A stretch of 47,940 bases of DNA from JAPLZH01 sp964450345 (GCA_964450345.1 CAYVEL010000005.1:1-47940); one strand, 5' to 3'. Shown: positions 22,953-31,352, counted from the first letter of the stretch. Made by a program: numbers and translations. Notes: generated by a model not told the origin, from the sequence alone.

Positions 22953-23316
22953 GAATGATGTTGATCTTGTTTATTTTTTAGAAAAAGATACAGAAGAATC
23001 AGATAAAGAGCTTTCTATAAGAATGAGTGGAGTACTTGGATTAAAATGGGAAATTGTAAATCAATTTTATACTCATAAGTGGCACGAAAGAACAAAACCT
23101 TATAGAAATACTGAGGAAGCCTTATCAGAGTGGGTAGAAACAGCTACATGTGTGGCTGTAACTCTTAAAGGTGATGAACCGATAATAATTGCACCCCATG
23201 GAATTGATGATTTGGTTAATTTAATAATTAGATCTACTTCTGTTCGTGCTAATAATCTAGATATTTTTCATAAAAGAATAGAATCAAAGAATTGGTTAAA
23301 AAATGGCCAAAGTTAA
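22951..23316 (+). pseudogene. 5'-truncated nucleotidyltransferase-family protein (COG3575-like)
   Basis: 121 codons beginning directly at the metal-site segment MNDVDLVYFLEKD and continuing through WEIVNQFYTHKWHERT, then YRNTEEALSEWVETATCVAVTL, then APHGIDDLVNLIIRSTS, and ending in a KRIESKNW motif. These match the C-terminal two-thirds of the small nucleotidyltransferase family (NTP_transf_6 type), whose members are usually about 180-200 residues. The missing part is the N-terminal helical region before the DxD-like strand. The first ATG overlaps the start codon of the divergent truncated gene. The frame stays open a short way upstream, but that DNA is antisense to the peptidoglycan-binding domain and shows no family similarity. 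Confidence 0.6.
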
Positions 23317-23423
23317 AGGTTGTCTTTTAATCTTTAAATTTAAGTGAGTTTTATTGATAGAAAATTCTTATAATATGAAGTAATTTGGTTATACACCTTT
23401 ATATTTAGGCGTAATTAATGGCG

Positions 23424-23432
23424 TGATATAAT
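23424..23432 (+). promoter_or_regulatory. Extended -10 promoter of the large secreted protein gene
   Basis: TGA-TATAAT (23427-23432), about 30 bases before the ATG at 23463. No Shine-Dalgarno sequence is seen. Confidence 0.6.
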
Positions 23433-23462
23433 TTATGTATTATCATTTTGCTCTAATCGCTC

Positions 23463-25325
23463 ATGAATCATAAAAAGAACTTTCTTATCGTAATGGCTGT
23501 CATATTGTTAGGTATGATGTCTACTGTTTATTTTATTTATAACGATACGGGGGTTAGTGAGGCACAGTCAGTAACTACAGTTGAGGTGGCGACACCTACG
23601 GTTATGAATTCTGTTGATTCAAAATCTTGGACATATTCTAAGGGTTGTTCGAAGACGAGTACCTCAGATGATTGTGTAAAAGGAACTTCTTATTATGCGG
23701 AAAATTATAAATTCGCTTTTACTGATCCTTTTAAACCTTATCCATACCCAAATATTTCTACTTTGAATTCTAAGACTGTTGAGAAAAGAAATGGTGGTTC
23801 ATGTACTTATACCTGGGATTATCCTGGTAGCAATGGAGCAACCGGAGATATTTGTAGTACTGGTGAATATGGTCCAATAGCTACGCTAGGTGTAGTTGAT
23901 TTTGGAATGTATAAAATAAAAGGTCACATAGTTATAGATTCTTATCCTGTAGAGTTTAGTTATGATGCTAATGGAGTAGGTTCGGTTACTGCTTATCAAG
24001 ATTCTGATGTAACAAAAGATGCGACAACAGATCTTACTGTAACAGGAGATCCTGCTACTAGATATTCAGTACCACTTTCTTATAGCGCTACTTATATTCG
24101 TCCTTATAATCAAGCTGATCCTGATATGATAGCTGTTAACGGTGTCGTTGTTGGTCCAGATGTTATGTGTAAATATTTATCAGCTAGCGGAATAAATATT
24201 GCTCGTCAGGGATGGGTGGGAAATAATTGTATTGCAACAGCTGTCGTAAATGGACATAGTGCTACAGATGTGACTCCTTCTGTAAAAGGTGTTGCTTATT
24301 ATATGTATGATGTTAGTGCAGGTGAAGCTAAGGCAATAAATAAAAGAAGTCCTTCAACTACAGGTGCTTCTGCATCAGCTCCTGGAGTAGCTACGAAAAA
24401 ATCAAAAGGAATGGTAGCTTCAGCGCTTTCAGCATTACTATCTATGGTCTATGTAGCGCCTACTGTTCCAGAGGCTACGACAACTATCGGTGTTCTTCCT
24501 AATACAGAGACTACGACTATCACTCTGTTTGGAGATGGTTTCGATACCTCAGCGCCAAATCATGTTTTGCTTACAAGTATTTCTTCAGAAATTTCTACTT
24601 CATCACCAGTGACTCCTTCTATGCTTTTTTATAGTAATCTCGGGGCAAATAGTGTCCCAGTAATATTAGATGTATATACAGATGATCCCAAAAAGATATC
24701 ATTTGATGTTCCAACTGATTTAGTAAAAGGATATAAGGTTCAGGTTAGAACAGATGATTCAGATTGGAGTTCACCTATGTGGCTTATGCATTTATTGAAT
24801 TTACAGATTATGATTCCTAAAATAGTACCAACACCTGTGACCACAACACAGCCAGTTAGTGGTCCAGCAACAAAGGTTACTAGAGAGCAGGCGATAGCAG
24901 CATTAGCTATTCATCCTCAGCCTCTTCCAGAAATTAAAAAATTACCTCTTTTCTCTACTCCTGTTCTTTCTATAAGTAAGTTCTCACAATCAAGTATTAT
25001 TTTTAATTGGAATAATGTAGTTGATCTAAAGACAAATAAACCTTTAACGAGAGATAAGATTAAATATTCTCTAGTTCAAATCACTCCTTCTAATAAGGTT
25101 CTAGGTAAGAATATTCCTAGTATTAGTGCTCAAGTTAATAATCTAAAGGCACAGACATCTTATTGTGCAGTAGTCGTAGCTACAGATTCTAAGAATATAT
25201 CTGCCACAAGTACTCAGGCTTGTGTCACAACACTTCCTATTAAGAGAACAGCACAAACATGTCCTAAGGGTTATACCTTTAATAAACTCATCTCAATGTG
25301 TCAGTCTACTAGCACTTTAAAGTAA
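23463..25325 (+). CDS. Large secreted surface protein with IPT/TIG-like and fibronectin III-like domains
   Basis: 620 residues. An N-terminal signal or anchor helix (FLIVMAVILLGMMSTVYFI) is followed by a roughly 250-residue region rich in Tyr, Thr and Ser with paired Cys (GCSKTSTSDDC; SCTYTW...GDIC). A Ser/Ala/Lys linker with a hydrophobic stretch follows near residue 325. Residues about 340-445 resemble an IPT/TIG fold (TTITLFGDGFD...VPVILDVYTDD...WSSPMWLM). Residues about 500-595 resemble a fibronectin III domain (PVLSISKFSQSSIIFNWNNV...QTSYCAVVVATDSK). The end has a Cys-containing CPKGYTFNKLISMC motif. Its role is probably adhesion or surface layer. It converges on the Ser/Pro-rich protein gene, and glycosyltransferases follow. 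Confidence 0.7.
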   Translation: MNHKKNFLIVMAVILLGMMSTVYFIYNDTGVSEAQSVTTVEVATPTVMNSVDSKSWTYSKGCSKTSTSDDCVKGTSYYAENYKFAFTDPFKPYPYPNISTLNSKTVEKRNGGSCTYTWDYPGSNGATGDICSTGEYGPIATLGVVDFGMYKIKGHIVIDSYPVEFSYDANGVGSVTAYQDSDVTKDATTDLTVTGDPATRYSVPLSYSATYIRPYNQADPDMIAVNGVVVGPDVMCKYLSASGINIARQGWVGNNCIATAVVNGHSATDVTPSVKGVAYYMYDVSAGEAKAINKRSPSTTGASASAPGVATKKSKGMVASALSALLSMVYVAPTVPEATTTIGVLPNTETTTITLFGDGFDTSAPNHVLLTSISSEISTSSPVTPSMLFYSNLGANSVPVILDVYTDDPKKISFDVPTDLVKGYKVQVRTDDSDWSSPMWLMHLLNLQIMIPKIVPTPVTTTQPVSGPATKVTREQAIAALAIHPQPLPEIKKLPLFSTPVLSISKFSQSSIIFNWNNVVDLKTNKPLTRDKIKYSLVQITPSNKVLGKNIPSISAQVNNLKAQTSYCAVVVATDSKNISATSTQACVTTLPIKRTAQTCPKGYTFNKLISMCQSTSTLK

Positions 25326-25419
25326 TATTAAATTAAGGAAGATTAAACCACATACACTGTTTTAAACAGAAATGCTTAAATATTCTGCATGGTTTTTAAA
25401 CTTTCGAGTACTTATACTA

Positions 25420-26625
25420 CTAGAATCCAAATATTGAATAGAATACTTTTTGGAAGAGACTTGGTGAAGCTGTTTTACTTGCTGCGGGAGAAGAAGCTGG
25501 AGAATATCCGTTTGATGGTGAAGGTGAAGAGCTACTTGTTGGTGATGGTGATGACGAAGGAGATGGGGAGCTAGATGGTGAAGGTGAAGGGGATGGTGAC
25601 GGAGATGTGCAAGGAGTTGGTGTGGGTGTAGGAGTCGGAGTTGGGGTAGGAGTAGGGGTTACTGTTGGACAGCTGAAACCAAAATGTTTAGTATCTCCAG
25701 ACACTTCACATGTATTCTCTACTTTACGTGATGGGTTTGGACATGAAGCATCATCTTTAACCTCATCTTTAACCGTTTTAGAAGCATCCCAATAATTTTT
25801 TGTTGAGAATGGTGCTGTTGTATAAAATTCACTTTCTGATGCCTGAGTCAAAGATTTTGATGTTACGGTACAAGCTAAAGTCGTAGTAGCTTCTACTGGT
25901 GGACATCCTGATGTACAAGAAACAATTGATTCACCTGTTTCTGATTTTGCAGTAATTACTTTTGTAGAACCCGTCTGTACACATGATTTACTTGGAAGAG
26001 TTATCCAAGAATTTGATTCGGTCTCGTTATATACTTCCATTTTTGATCCACACATTGTGCCAGGTTGGCTATTTACAGAACTTGTCTGTACCCAGTCGGT
26101 AGTGTCATACCATTTACCGTTTATATCTTGTGTTTCTCCACAAACCATACATAGATAAGTTGTGGTCAGTGTAGCACCGTCGCCTCTGTTGACTACTTTT
26201 TTATCAGTAGCACCAGATTTACAAACTAGTGTTGGAGGTGTTGCGGATGGAGATGGGGACGGAGATACAGAAGGTGACGGTGATGTTGAAGGAGATGGAG
26301 AACTAGATGGCGAAGGACTATTAGATGATGAAGGAGTAGGTCTCTTTCTGTATGAAGAATTTGAGCTTTGTGCTGGAGATGGGGTGCCTCCATATGAATA
26401 ACTAGGAGAATATGAAGGATAGTATGAAGTTGAGCTATAAGGAGAATATGAACTGTAATAAGATGGGTAAGATGAATCTGAAGGGTATGGTGAACTACTG
26501 TCGTAAACAGATGCGAGTAAATCTTGATTATTAGATATGTATGTTGATCTAATGAGGAAAGCTAAGCTTAGTGATAAAGCTAATACACTTAGTATTGTTA
26601 TCAAAGCTATCTGTTTATTATTCAT
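25420..26625 (-). CDS. Secreted Ser/Pro/Thr-rich repeat protein, likely glycosylated surface protein
   Basis: 401 residues. A signal anchor (IALITILSVLALSLSLAFLI) precedes a Ser/Tyr/Pro-rich stalk (about residues 40-90). Next come SP repeats (about 95-130), a Cys-rich globular part with about nine cysteines (about 133-320), a run of nine or more TP dipeptides, more SP repeats, and a short hydrophobic end LFQKVFYSIFGF. SP/TP stalks are typical O-glycosylation platforms, and an O-mannosyltransferase gene lies immediately upstream on the same strand. The end resembles the tails of the two peptidoglycan-binding paralogues. TATAAT lies 7 nt before the ATG, so the message is nearly leaderless. Confidence 0.75.
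   Translation of the reverse strand: MNNKQIALITILSVLALSLSLAFLIRSTYISNNQDLLASVYDSSSPYPSDSSYPSYYSSYSPYSSTSYYPSYSPSYSYGGTPSPAQSSNSSYRKRPTPSSSNSPSPSSSPSPSTSPSPSVSPSPSPSATPPTLVCKSGATDKKVVNRGDGATLTTTYLCMVCGETQDINGKWYDTTDWVQTSSVNSQPGTMCGSKMEVYNETESNSWITLPSKSCVQTGSTKVITAKSETGESIVSCTSGCPPVEATTTLACTVTSKSLTQASESEFYTTAPFSTKNYWDASKTVKDEVKDDASCPNPSRKVENTCEVSGDTKHFGFSCPTVTPTPTPTPTPTPTPTPCTSPSPSPSPSPSSSPSPSSSPSPTSSSSPSPSNGYSPASSPAASKTASPSLFQKVFYSIFGF
25613..25660. repeat. Hexanucleotide-type repeat encoding Thr-Pro dipeptides
   Basis: Degenerate 6-bp units (GGNGTN on the plus strand) are repeated about eight times in the surface-protein gene. Slippage by one unit adds or removes one TP pair and keeps the frame, so stalk length could vary between cells. 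Confidence 0.7.
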
Positions 26626-26632
26626 GGGTTTA

Positions 26633-26638
26633 ATTATA
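26633..26638 (-). promoter_or_regulatory. -10 box of the Ser/Pro-rich surface protein gene
   Basis: TATAAT on the minus strand, 7 nt before the ATG at 26625. Confidence 0.55.
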
Positions 26639-26674
26639 TACGTTATCTATAATATTGTGTAGTAAAAGTGTTCA

Positions 26675-28060
26675 CTATCTCCATGTGTTTAACCACATTC
26701 TAGACTGTAGTTGTTTGTCTGTTATTGGTAATCCATAAGTTAGAGGACTCCAATATATGAAAGCTGAGAAAGAGGTTGCTATTAGAATTATAAAAAATAT
26801 TATTTTATATTTCTTCTTAAGAAAATCTAAGAGAAAGGCGGTTAATGCAATACTAAATATAAGAGCTATCTCGTAATGATATAAAAACATTATCCTACCT
26901 ATAAAAATAAATGGGAGGAAATTAACCATATATCCAGCAGTTAATATGAAGAGTATCGGAATCTTATTTTTATATTCAGAGTGGTTAAGGAAGTACCTCC
27001 TTAAACTACTACTAACGGCTAATAGTAACAATAAAATAGTAGACAGTATCACGCTTAATGTTCCAATCCAGTATATAAAAGGATTACCTATTAAATAAAT
27101 ATAAGCTTTTAGACCGTCGGCAGTTACCCCTTTGCTTTCCCAGTAGAAAATACCCCTTTTCATTATTGGCCAGGTATACCATTTACTAGAATAAGAATGG
27201 GTAGCTGTCATTCCTGTACTAGAAGTAAGCATGGTGTGGTTTAGTTCTATAAATTTTCCGATAAAACCTTTTTTATTTATGTTTTCGTCATTTGAGAATT
27301 CATTGCCTATAAGGTTTTTTTGAAATTCTGGAGTCATGAAAGGATCACCTTTACCAGAATATGGTAGAGCGGAGAAGTGAATAGCGAAGATTGATATGTA
27401 TATTGAACTAAAAATTAATCCAAATTTTAGAATGAGACCAAATACTTCTTTTATTTTATATAGTCTATAAACTTCGGAAACAAAAATTATAAAAATAAAA
27501 GTTAGCCCAGTCCATTTAACAGAGAAGGCTAGAGTCGCTAGCACTATTGCTAGAGATAGTAATAGATAGCTCTTTGATTTATTTATTTTTTTTAAATAAA
27601 TTTGATAGACGAGAATAGCAGTAAAACCACAAATGATCATTATTACATCAGGTAGTATGTATCTAGATTGAACTACTAATGAGTTTTCTAGACATATAAA
27701 AGCAGATGCAAGTATAGCTGCTATTTTAGAGAATTTTAATTTTCTACAAATTATATATATAACTAAAGGTAGAATCGTTCCTGCGAATGCAGTAATCACT
27801 CTTAGGTCGAGCATCTCTAAAGGTATTGGATTTCCTATGTTACTCCAATCAGCCGAATAATTATTTAATCCAAATAAATAGCCTATCGAAGCAAAGACCA
27901 TCTTGGCGAATGGTGGGTGTAGATCAAAAAAATAAGTACCGTGCCAATATTCCGATGCAAAATTTCCATAATAAACTTCATCAAAAACTACTGAGGGAGG
28001 ATTCCCTGAAAAAATGAAGTGTATTGCAGAACTAAAGAAAAAAATTATTACGGGAATCAT
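26675..28060 (-). CDS. PMT-type protein O-mannosyltransferase (GT39)
   Basis: 461 residues, GT-C fold with about 10-11 hydrophobic helices. The N-terminal loop carries the diagnostic acidic pair in FDEVYYG (Asp27, Glu28) and the DLHPPFAK motif (Asp46-His48-Pro-Pro), matching dolichyl-phosphate-mannose-protein mannosyltransferases. A later outer loop contains MTATHSYSSKWYTWP, also typical of PMTs. The enzyme moves mannose or a related sugar from a polyprenyl-phosphate carrier to Ser/Thr of exported proteins. It follows the PIG-V-like gene by 10 bases and precedes a Ser/Thr/Pro-rich secreted protein. The N-terminal cytosolic part is minimal. The sugar identity is inferred from the family. Confidence 0.85.
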   Translation of the reverse strand: MIPVIIFFFSSAIHFIFSGNPPSVVFDEVYYGNFASEYWHGTYFFDLHPPFAKMVFASIGYLFGLNNYSADWSNIGNPIPLEMLDLRVITAFAGTILPLVIYIICRKLKFSKIAAILASAFICLENSLVVQSRYILPDVIMIICGFTAILVYQIYLKKINKSKSYLLLSLAIVLATLAFSVKWTGLTFIFIIFVSEVYRLYKIKEVFGLILKFGLIFSSIYISIFAIHFSALPYSGKGDPFMTPEFQKNLIGNEFSNDENINKKGFIGKFIELNHTMLTSSTGMTATHSYSSKWYTWPIMKRGIFYWESKGVTADGLKAYIYLIGNPFIYWIGTLSVILSTILLLLLAVSSSLRRYFLNHSEYKNKIPILFILTAGYMVNFLPFIFIGRIMFLYHYEIALIFSIALTAFLLDFLKKKYKIIFFIILIATSFSAFIYWSPLTYGLPITDKQLQSRMWLNTWR

Positions 28061-28070
28061 TTAATTTAAA

Positions 28071-29282
28071 TTAAGCTGTAAACCAATAGCCCATATTCCA
28101 AAATACAAATAATGAACCTTGTAGTAGGGATAAGATTAATATGATTATTCTATCGGCTGTTTCTGTTTTGCTCCAGCTAGTCAGTATTATAATTAATGGA
28201 AATATTGTGGCCATGTATCTGATGGAGCTAGAGACTTCACCATTGATAGAACTTAAGAGAACTAAAACTAAGCCAAAAAACCAGTATGCAAAAGATACTT
28301 TTTTGTAGCTTATTAGAATAATTATTAGCGCTATTATTATCGCCAAACTATTTAGTACATAGTCTGTTCCATAGAAAAAACTGTTGTATATGGTCACAAA
28401 AGGTATTGATAGATGGTGGTGCCAAGCGGTATTTTGGATATGTGAGAATGCTAAAAAATCTCCGGTTATTATTTTATTAAACACACACCATAGTGATAGA
28501 CCTAATATTGGAAATAAAGAAAATAATATTTTAGGTTTTAATATGTAATCGAAAAGTATTTTATTAAGTGAGGCTTTAATTTTATTTATTGGCCAGAATT
28601 CTTCAAATATTTCTTTAATCGTCTTATTTTCAAATACAAATATTAATAAGAGTGGAATGAAAATTAAAAAACCTTGAGGTTTAGCAAAGGCACTAAAGAA
28701 ACCCAATAATCCAGCGGCCCACCAGATGTTTTTTCTAGCTAGAAGTATTGATCCTAACCATAAGAATAAAACTAATGATTCTGGATAGAATGCTGAAAGA
28801 ATATAAGCGCTAGGGAATAGGAATAAATAAAATATTGCTTTTTTTGAAGAATCTTCATTGCTATCAATTTTAATTAGTTTATATAATAAAAACGCTGAAA
28901 ATATTAAGAATAAATTAGATAAAATTAATCCTGTAATTAAATAATCTCCTATTAAAAAACCAAATATAGAGACCAATAGTGGATATAGAGGGAAAAATCC
29001 GATAGTAGCGTAATAATGTATATTTAAAGGATTAGAATCTGAATATCCTGTCTCTACTATTTTCATATACCATTTGCTATCCCACACAGCCCATTTATTT
29101 AGTATTGGGTGTTTTACTTCAAGTGTCTCTGTTTTCCAATCTCTATGTCCAGCTATTGGAATATAAACATTTTTAGTCGCGTAACTAATAGTAGATAATA
29201 ATATTCTAGTTATTATAAAAATAACAATGATTTGTAACCAAATAGTTTTATTATTCTGCCAATGATTACGTAGCCAGTTCAT
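28071..29282 (-). CDS. PIG-V-like integral membrane mannosyltransferase
   Basis: 403 residues, about 10 transmembrane helices. Family-like motifs are WDSKWYMKIVETGY near residue 68-81 (the catalytic WD-x-x-W/H-Y signature of PIG-V-type GT-C enzymes), FFPLYPLLVSIFG, and SAFYPESLVLFLWLGS. A Trp/His-rich loop (QNTAWHHHLS) lies in the second half. Eukaryotic PIG-V adds mannose to GPI precursors. Bacterial relatives use polyprenyl-phosphate sugars outside the membrane, but their acceptors are mostly unknown. It forms a two-gene unit with the PMT gene and starts after a terminator at 29323-29356. Confidence 0.75.
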   Translation of the reverse strand: MNWLRNHWQNNKTIWLQIIVIFIITRILLSTISYATKNVYIPIAGHRDWKTETLEVKHPILNKWAVWDSKWYMKIVETGYSDSNPLNIHYYATIGFFPLYPLLVSIFGFLIGDYLITGLILSNLFLIFSAFLLYKLIKIDSNEDSSKKAIFYLFLFPSAYILSAFYPESLVLFLWLGSILLARKNIWWAAGLLGFFSAFAKPQGFLIFIPLLLIFVFENKTIKEIFEEFWPINKIKASLNKILFDYILKPKILFSLFPILGLSLWCVFNKIITGDFLAFSHIQNTAWHHHLSIPFVTIYNSFFYGTDYVLNSLAIIIALIIILISYKKVSFAYWFFGLVLVLLSSINGEVSSSIRYMATIFPLIIILTSWSKTETADRIIILILSLLQGSLFVFWNMGYWFTA

Positions 29283-29322
29283 GTAGTGAATATTATATAT
29301 AAGAAAAGGGAGTAGGTAAAAT

Positions 29323-29356
29323 AAAAATCCTCACTTATTTTTAAAGGAGGATTTTT
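29323..29356. terminator. Terminator downstream of the secreted protein gene at 29380-30309
   Basis: AAAAATCCTC and GAGGATTTTT form a 10-bp stem around a 14-nt loop. On the minus strand it ends the unit 30624-29380 and separates it from the glycosyltransferase pair. Confidence 0.75.
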
Positions 29357-29379
29357 ATTTTTTAGTTTTCTGTTGAAAA

Positions 29380-30309
29380 TTATAACTCCGCACAATTAGT
29401 TGAAATAGCAATGTAATTTAGGTCTGTATTTTGCTGAGACATTGCTTTAAAGCCAGTGTTTGTAATTGTGTAAACTCTAAATACTGGTACCGTGCTACCT
29501 GAATAATTAGTGGTATTAGGTGTTGCTACCACTATAGGTGTTACACCTGTAGAGAATGGACTGCTGAAGGTTACTGACTTCTCTGTATCTGAAACCATAC
29601 CAGTTATAGTTCCTTTTCTGATCTGGCAGTTATTACTAATATTTGTAGGAACAATAGGCATCCAGTTGATCATTTCGTTGTTATAGCTTCCATTTAATAC
29701 CACCTTCCAGTAGTCTCCTTTTCTAACAGGGAAAGATATCGATGAATTTCCTCCATCATCATCAGGTCCTTCGTCAGATACAAGAGTTGTTGGGTTTGAA
29801 CTTGAATCAGTATATCCTTTCATTTTTGGCCAATTTGATCCGTAGTAGATTGATGCGTATACGATTCCATCTGTTTGTGCTTGGTATACAGTATTAAAAG
29901 CCACTGTGTCGGCTACGCTGTCACCTGTACGATCGTTTCTTATACCAAATGCTAGACCATTTGTTGATCCAGAACCTGCTGTTGCCCATGTGGCTATTCC
30001 TGTAGAATCTACTGCAGTAAGAACTTTACCTGCGGATGGTGAACCTGTGGCTATTTGAATATTTCCATTAAGTAAAGTTGTTCCGAAGACTGTAAGACCT
30101 ATAGCATTCTGTACTGGGGTATTGGAGTTAAGTATTAAGCTACCAAGTTTAGCTTGGGTGTTATTGCTGGCATTAATAGGAGCTTCGATGTTTCCATTTG
30201 GAGCTGTAGCAGTTGGTCCTACCCAAGTAGCTGCGTAAGTTACGCTTATTCCGATAGCAACCGCTGCCATGATTGTTAAAGTTAATGTTTGTTTTATGAA
30301 TTTATTCAT
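29380..30309 (-). CDS. Secreted surface protein of the Patescibacteria 'APNGNxxAPIN' type
   Basis: 309 residues. A signal peptide (FIKQTLTLTIMAAVAIGISVTYA) is followed by WVGPTATAPNGNIEAPINAS, then short beta-like repeats with Gly-Asn and Leu-Asn motifs. A C-terminal, mostly beta domain from about residue 110 contains a DDDGG loop and two Cys near the end. The N-terminal pattern is common in exported proteins of this group, where it often precedes tail-fibre-like or adhesin-like domains. No enzymatic motif. The gene follows a small membrane protein gene by 33 bases and ends at a terminator. Confidence 0.7.
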   Translation of the reverse strand: MNKFIKQTLTLTIMAAVAIGISVTYAATWVGPTATAPNGNIEAPINASNNTQAKLGSLILNSNTPVQNAIGLTVFGTTLLNGNIQIATGSPSAGKVLTAVDSTGIATWATAGSGSTNGLAFGIRNDRTGDSVADTVAFNTVYQAQTDGIVYASIYYGSNWPKMKGYTDSSSNPTTLVSDEGPDDDGGNSSISFPVRKGDYWKVVLNGSYNNEMINWMPIVPTNISNNCQIRKGTITGMVSDTEKSVTFSSPFSTGVTPIVVATPNTTNYSGSTVPVFRVYTITNTGFKAMSQQNTDLNYIAISTNCAEL

Positions 30310-30342
30310 TTTAAATTTTTTATTTATTGTCTTTATTTAGAA

Positions 30343-30624
30343 TTATTTTGCTAAAAGTTCTCTAAGAATTTTTTCTTTTTTGGCTATTTCTTCGGGGGAG
30401 AGTTTTACTGAGCCTTTTGATTCTACTTCTGCGATAAGTGCTTTTTTATTTGCGACTTGTTCTTCAGATAGCATGACTTTATTTGGTGGTAAATTGTAAG
30501 AGTCTTTTCCTAATTTAAAGTTATCGTTCGTCTTTGAAAATATTATGATCGCTAATGTAATTATTAATGCCAGTATAATTAATATAGCGCTATAAAATAA
30601 CTTTCTATTTTTAATAGGATTCAT
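30343..30624 (-). CDS. Small membrane-anchored helical protein
   Basis: 93 residues. A basic N-terminus and one hydrophobic helix (AILIILALIITLAIIIF) are followed by a soluble part with two similar helices, SEEQVANKKALIAEVESKG and SPEEIAKKEKILRELLAK, which look like an internal duplication of about 23 residues. This resembles short anchored proteins that pair with surface proteins in this group. Function unknown. The promoter TATAAT is exactly 6 nt before the ATG, so the message is probably leaderless. It heads the unit with the 309-residue secreted protein. Confidence 0.7.
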   Translation of the reverse strand: MNPIKNRKLFYSAILIILALIITLAIIIFSKTNDNFKLGKDSYNLPPNKVMLSEEQVANKKALIAEVESKGSVKLSPEEIAKKEKILRELLAK

Positions 30625-30630
30625 GTTCTG

Positions 30631-30636
30631 ATTATA
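30631..30636 (-). promoter_or_regulatory. -10 box, leaderless spacing, of the small anchored protein gene
   Basis: TATAAT on the minus strand, then 6 nt, then ATG at 30624. Confidence 0.6.
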
Positions 30637-30722
30637 ACCTATTACGTTGTTTGTCTCTCTTCTTTTGATGTTGATAATCTATTTTCGGGGCTTTTATTAG
30701 TATTGCCATGTTTATTATTATA

Positions 30723-30731
30723 TGATATAAT
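30723..30731 (+). promoter_or_regulatory. Extended -10 promoter of cassette C
   Basis: TGA-TATAAT (30726-30731). Transcription would begin close to the ATG of the mini reading frame at 30739. Confidence 0.6.
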
Positions 30732-30738
30732 TATAAAA

Positions 30739-30765
30739 ATGGTTTTTCATGCTGAAAGACTATAA
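30739..30765 (+). CDS. Possible leaderless 8-residue leader peptide of cassette C
   Basis: ATG lies 7 nt after the -10 box and opens a frame encoding MVFHAERL before TAA. The stop is 14 bases before the start of the main cassette gene, with an AAAGGA ribosome-binding site in between. The spacing matches leaderless genes elsewhere in the window, so ribosomes may load here first. It could be coincidental, because the frame is very short. Confidence 0.3.
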   Translation: MVFHAERL

Positions 30766-30779
30766 AAAAAGGATAAAAC

Positions 30780-31274
30780 ATGTTCGTTAAAGTTAGTGAT
30801 CTTGGAGTGCTGGGGTTCCTAGAGACCAGACATTCCGGGGGGATTGAGGTTTTAGCTGGTATTGGCGATGCTATAGGTAAGGGGAAGCTGTTTGAACACA
30901 GCACTCTCTCATCTAGTATGCCAATTCGCTCTGTGAGCGAAAACTTGGTCATTGAAAATGTGGATTTCACCGAGAATCTCGGCAGCCTGTCTGGTATCTT
31001 AGCTAGTGCCAGCAAATCTGGGTATCAATTACCCAATCTCCGTCATGTTCGCGATGTGTTTTTTAATCAGCGAAGGCCGGAGTTTCAAAGCAGATTTCCT
31101 ATTGGTAGCTGGAACTTTTTCTGCGGAACATTATTTGTTCTCGGAGAAGGTGATAGTGCCAGGATTTTTGTTCCTTGTGTGGTGGTTAGCAGGTTTGGTT
31201 TCAAGGTTTCTTTGGAAATCTTTCCGAACTCAAGCGAAGTAGATGAAACTGACTTACTTGTTTTTACGGTTTAG
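30780..31274 (+). CDS. Protein of unknown family (cassette C)
   Basis: 164 residues, no signal peptide or membrane helix. It begins MFVKVSDLGVLGFLETRHSGG and has a Gly-rich first part, a central basic segment (NLRHVRDVFFNQRRPEFQSRFP) and a hydrophobic beta-like C-terminal half (FFCGTLFVLGEGDSARIFVPCVVVS). Nothing recognised. Codon choice and G+C differ from its AT-rich neighbours. A Shine-Dalgarno-like AAAGGA sits 7 bases before ATG, unlike most native genes. It is the only plus-strand gene between two minus-strand units of the glycosylation region, and is bounded by its own promoter and a very strong terminator. Confidence 0.65.
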   Translation: MFVKVSDLGVLGFLETRHSGGIEVLAGIGDAIGKGKLFEHSTLSSSMPIRSVSENLVIENVDFTENLGSLSGILASASKSGYQLPNLRHVRDVFFNQRRPEFQSRFPIGSWNFFCGTLFVLGEGDSARIFVPCVVVSRFGFKVSLEIFPNSSEVDETDLLVFTV

Positions 31275-31308
31275 CTCTTTGGTATGTTGGGTCAGTTTCG
31301 AAAAATTT

Positions 31309-31340
31309 AAAACGGCGCAAGACTTGTCTTGCGCCGTTTT
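31309..31340 (+). terminator. Strong terminator of cassette C
   Basis: AAAACGGCGCAAGAC and GTCTTGCGCCGTTTT form a perfect 15-bp stem with a 2-base turn. It is symmetric and so may also act on the minus strand; the minus-strand unit ends at 31353, just beyond it. Confidence 0.9.
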
Positions 31341-31352
31341 CATATCTGTATT

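Noticed and set aside
25607..26401. Val/Gly- and Asp/Gly-rich plus-strand frames opposite the Ser/Pro-rich protein
   Set aside because: They are mirror images of the TP and SP repeat codons and carry no independent start signals.
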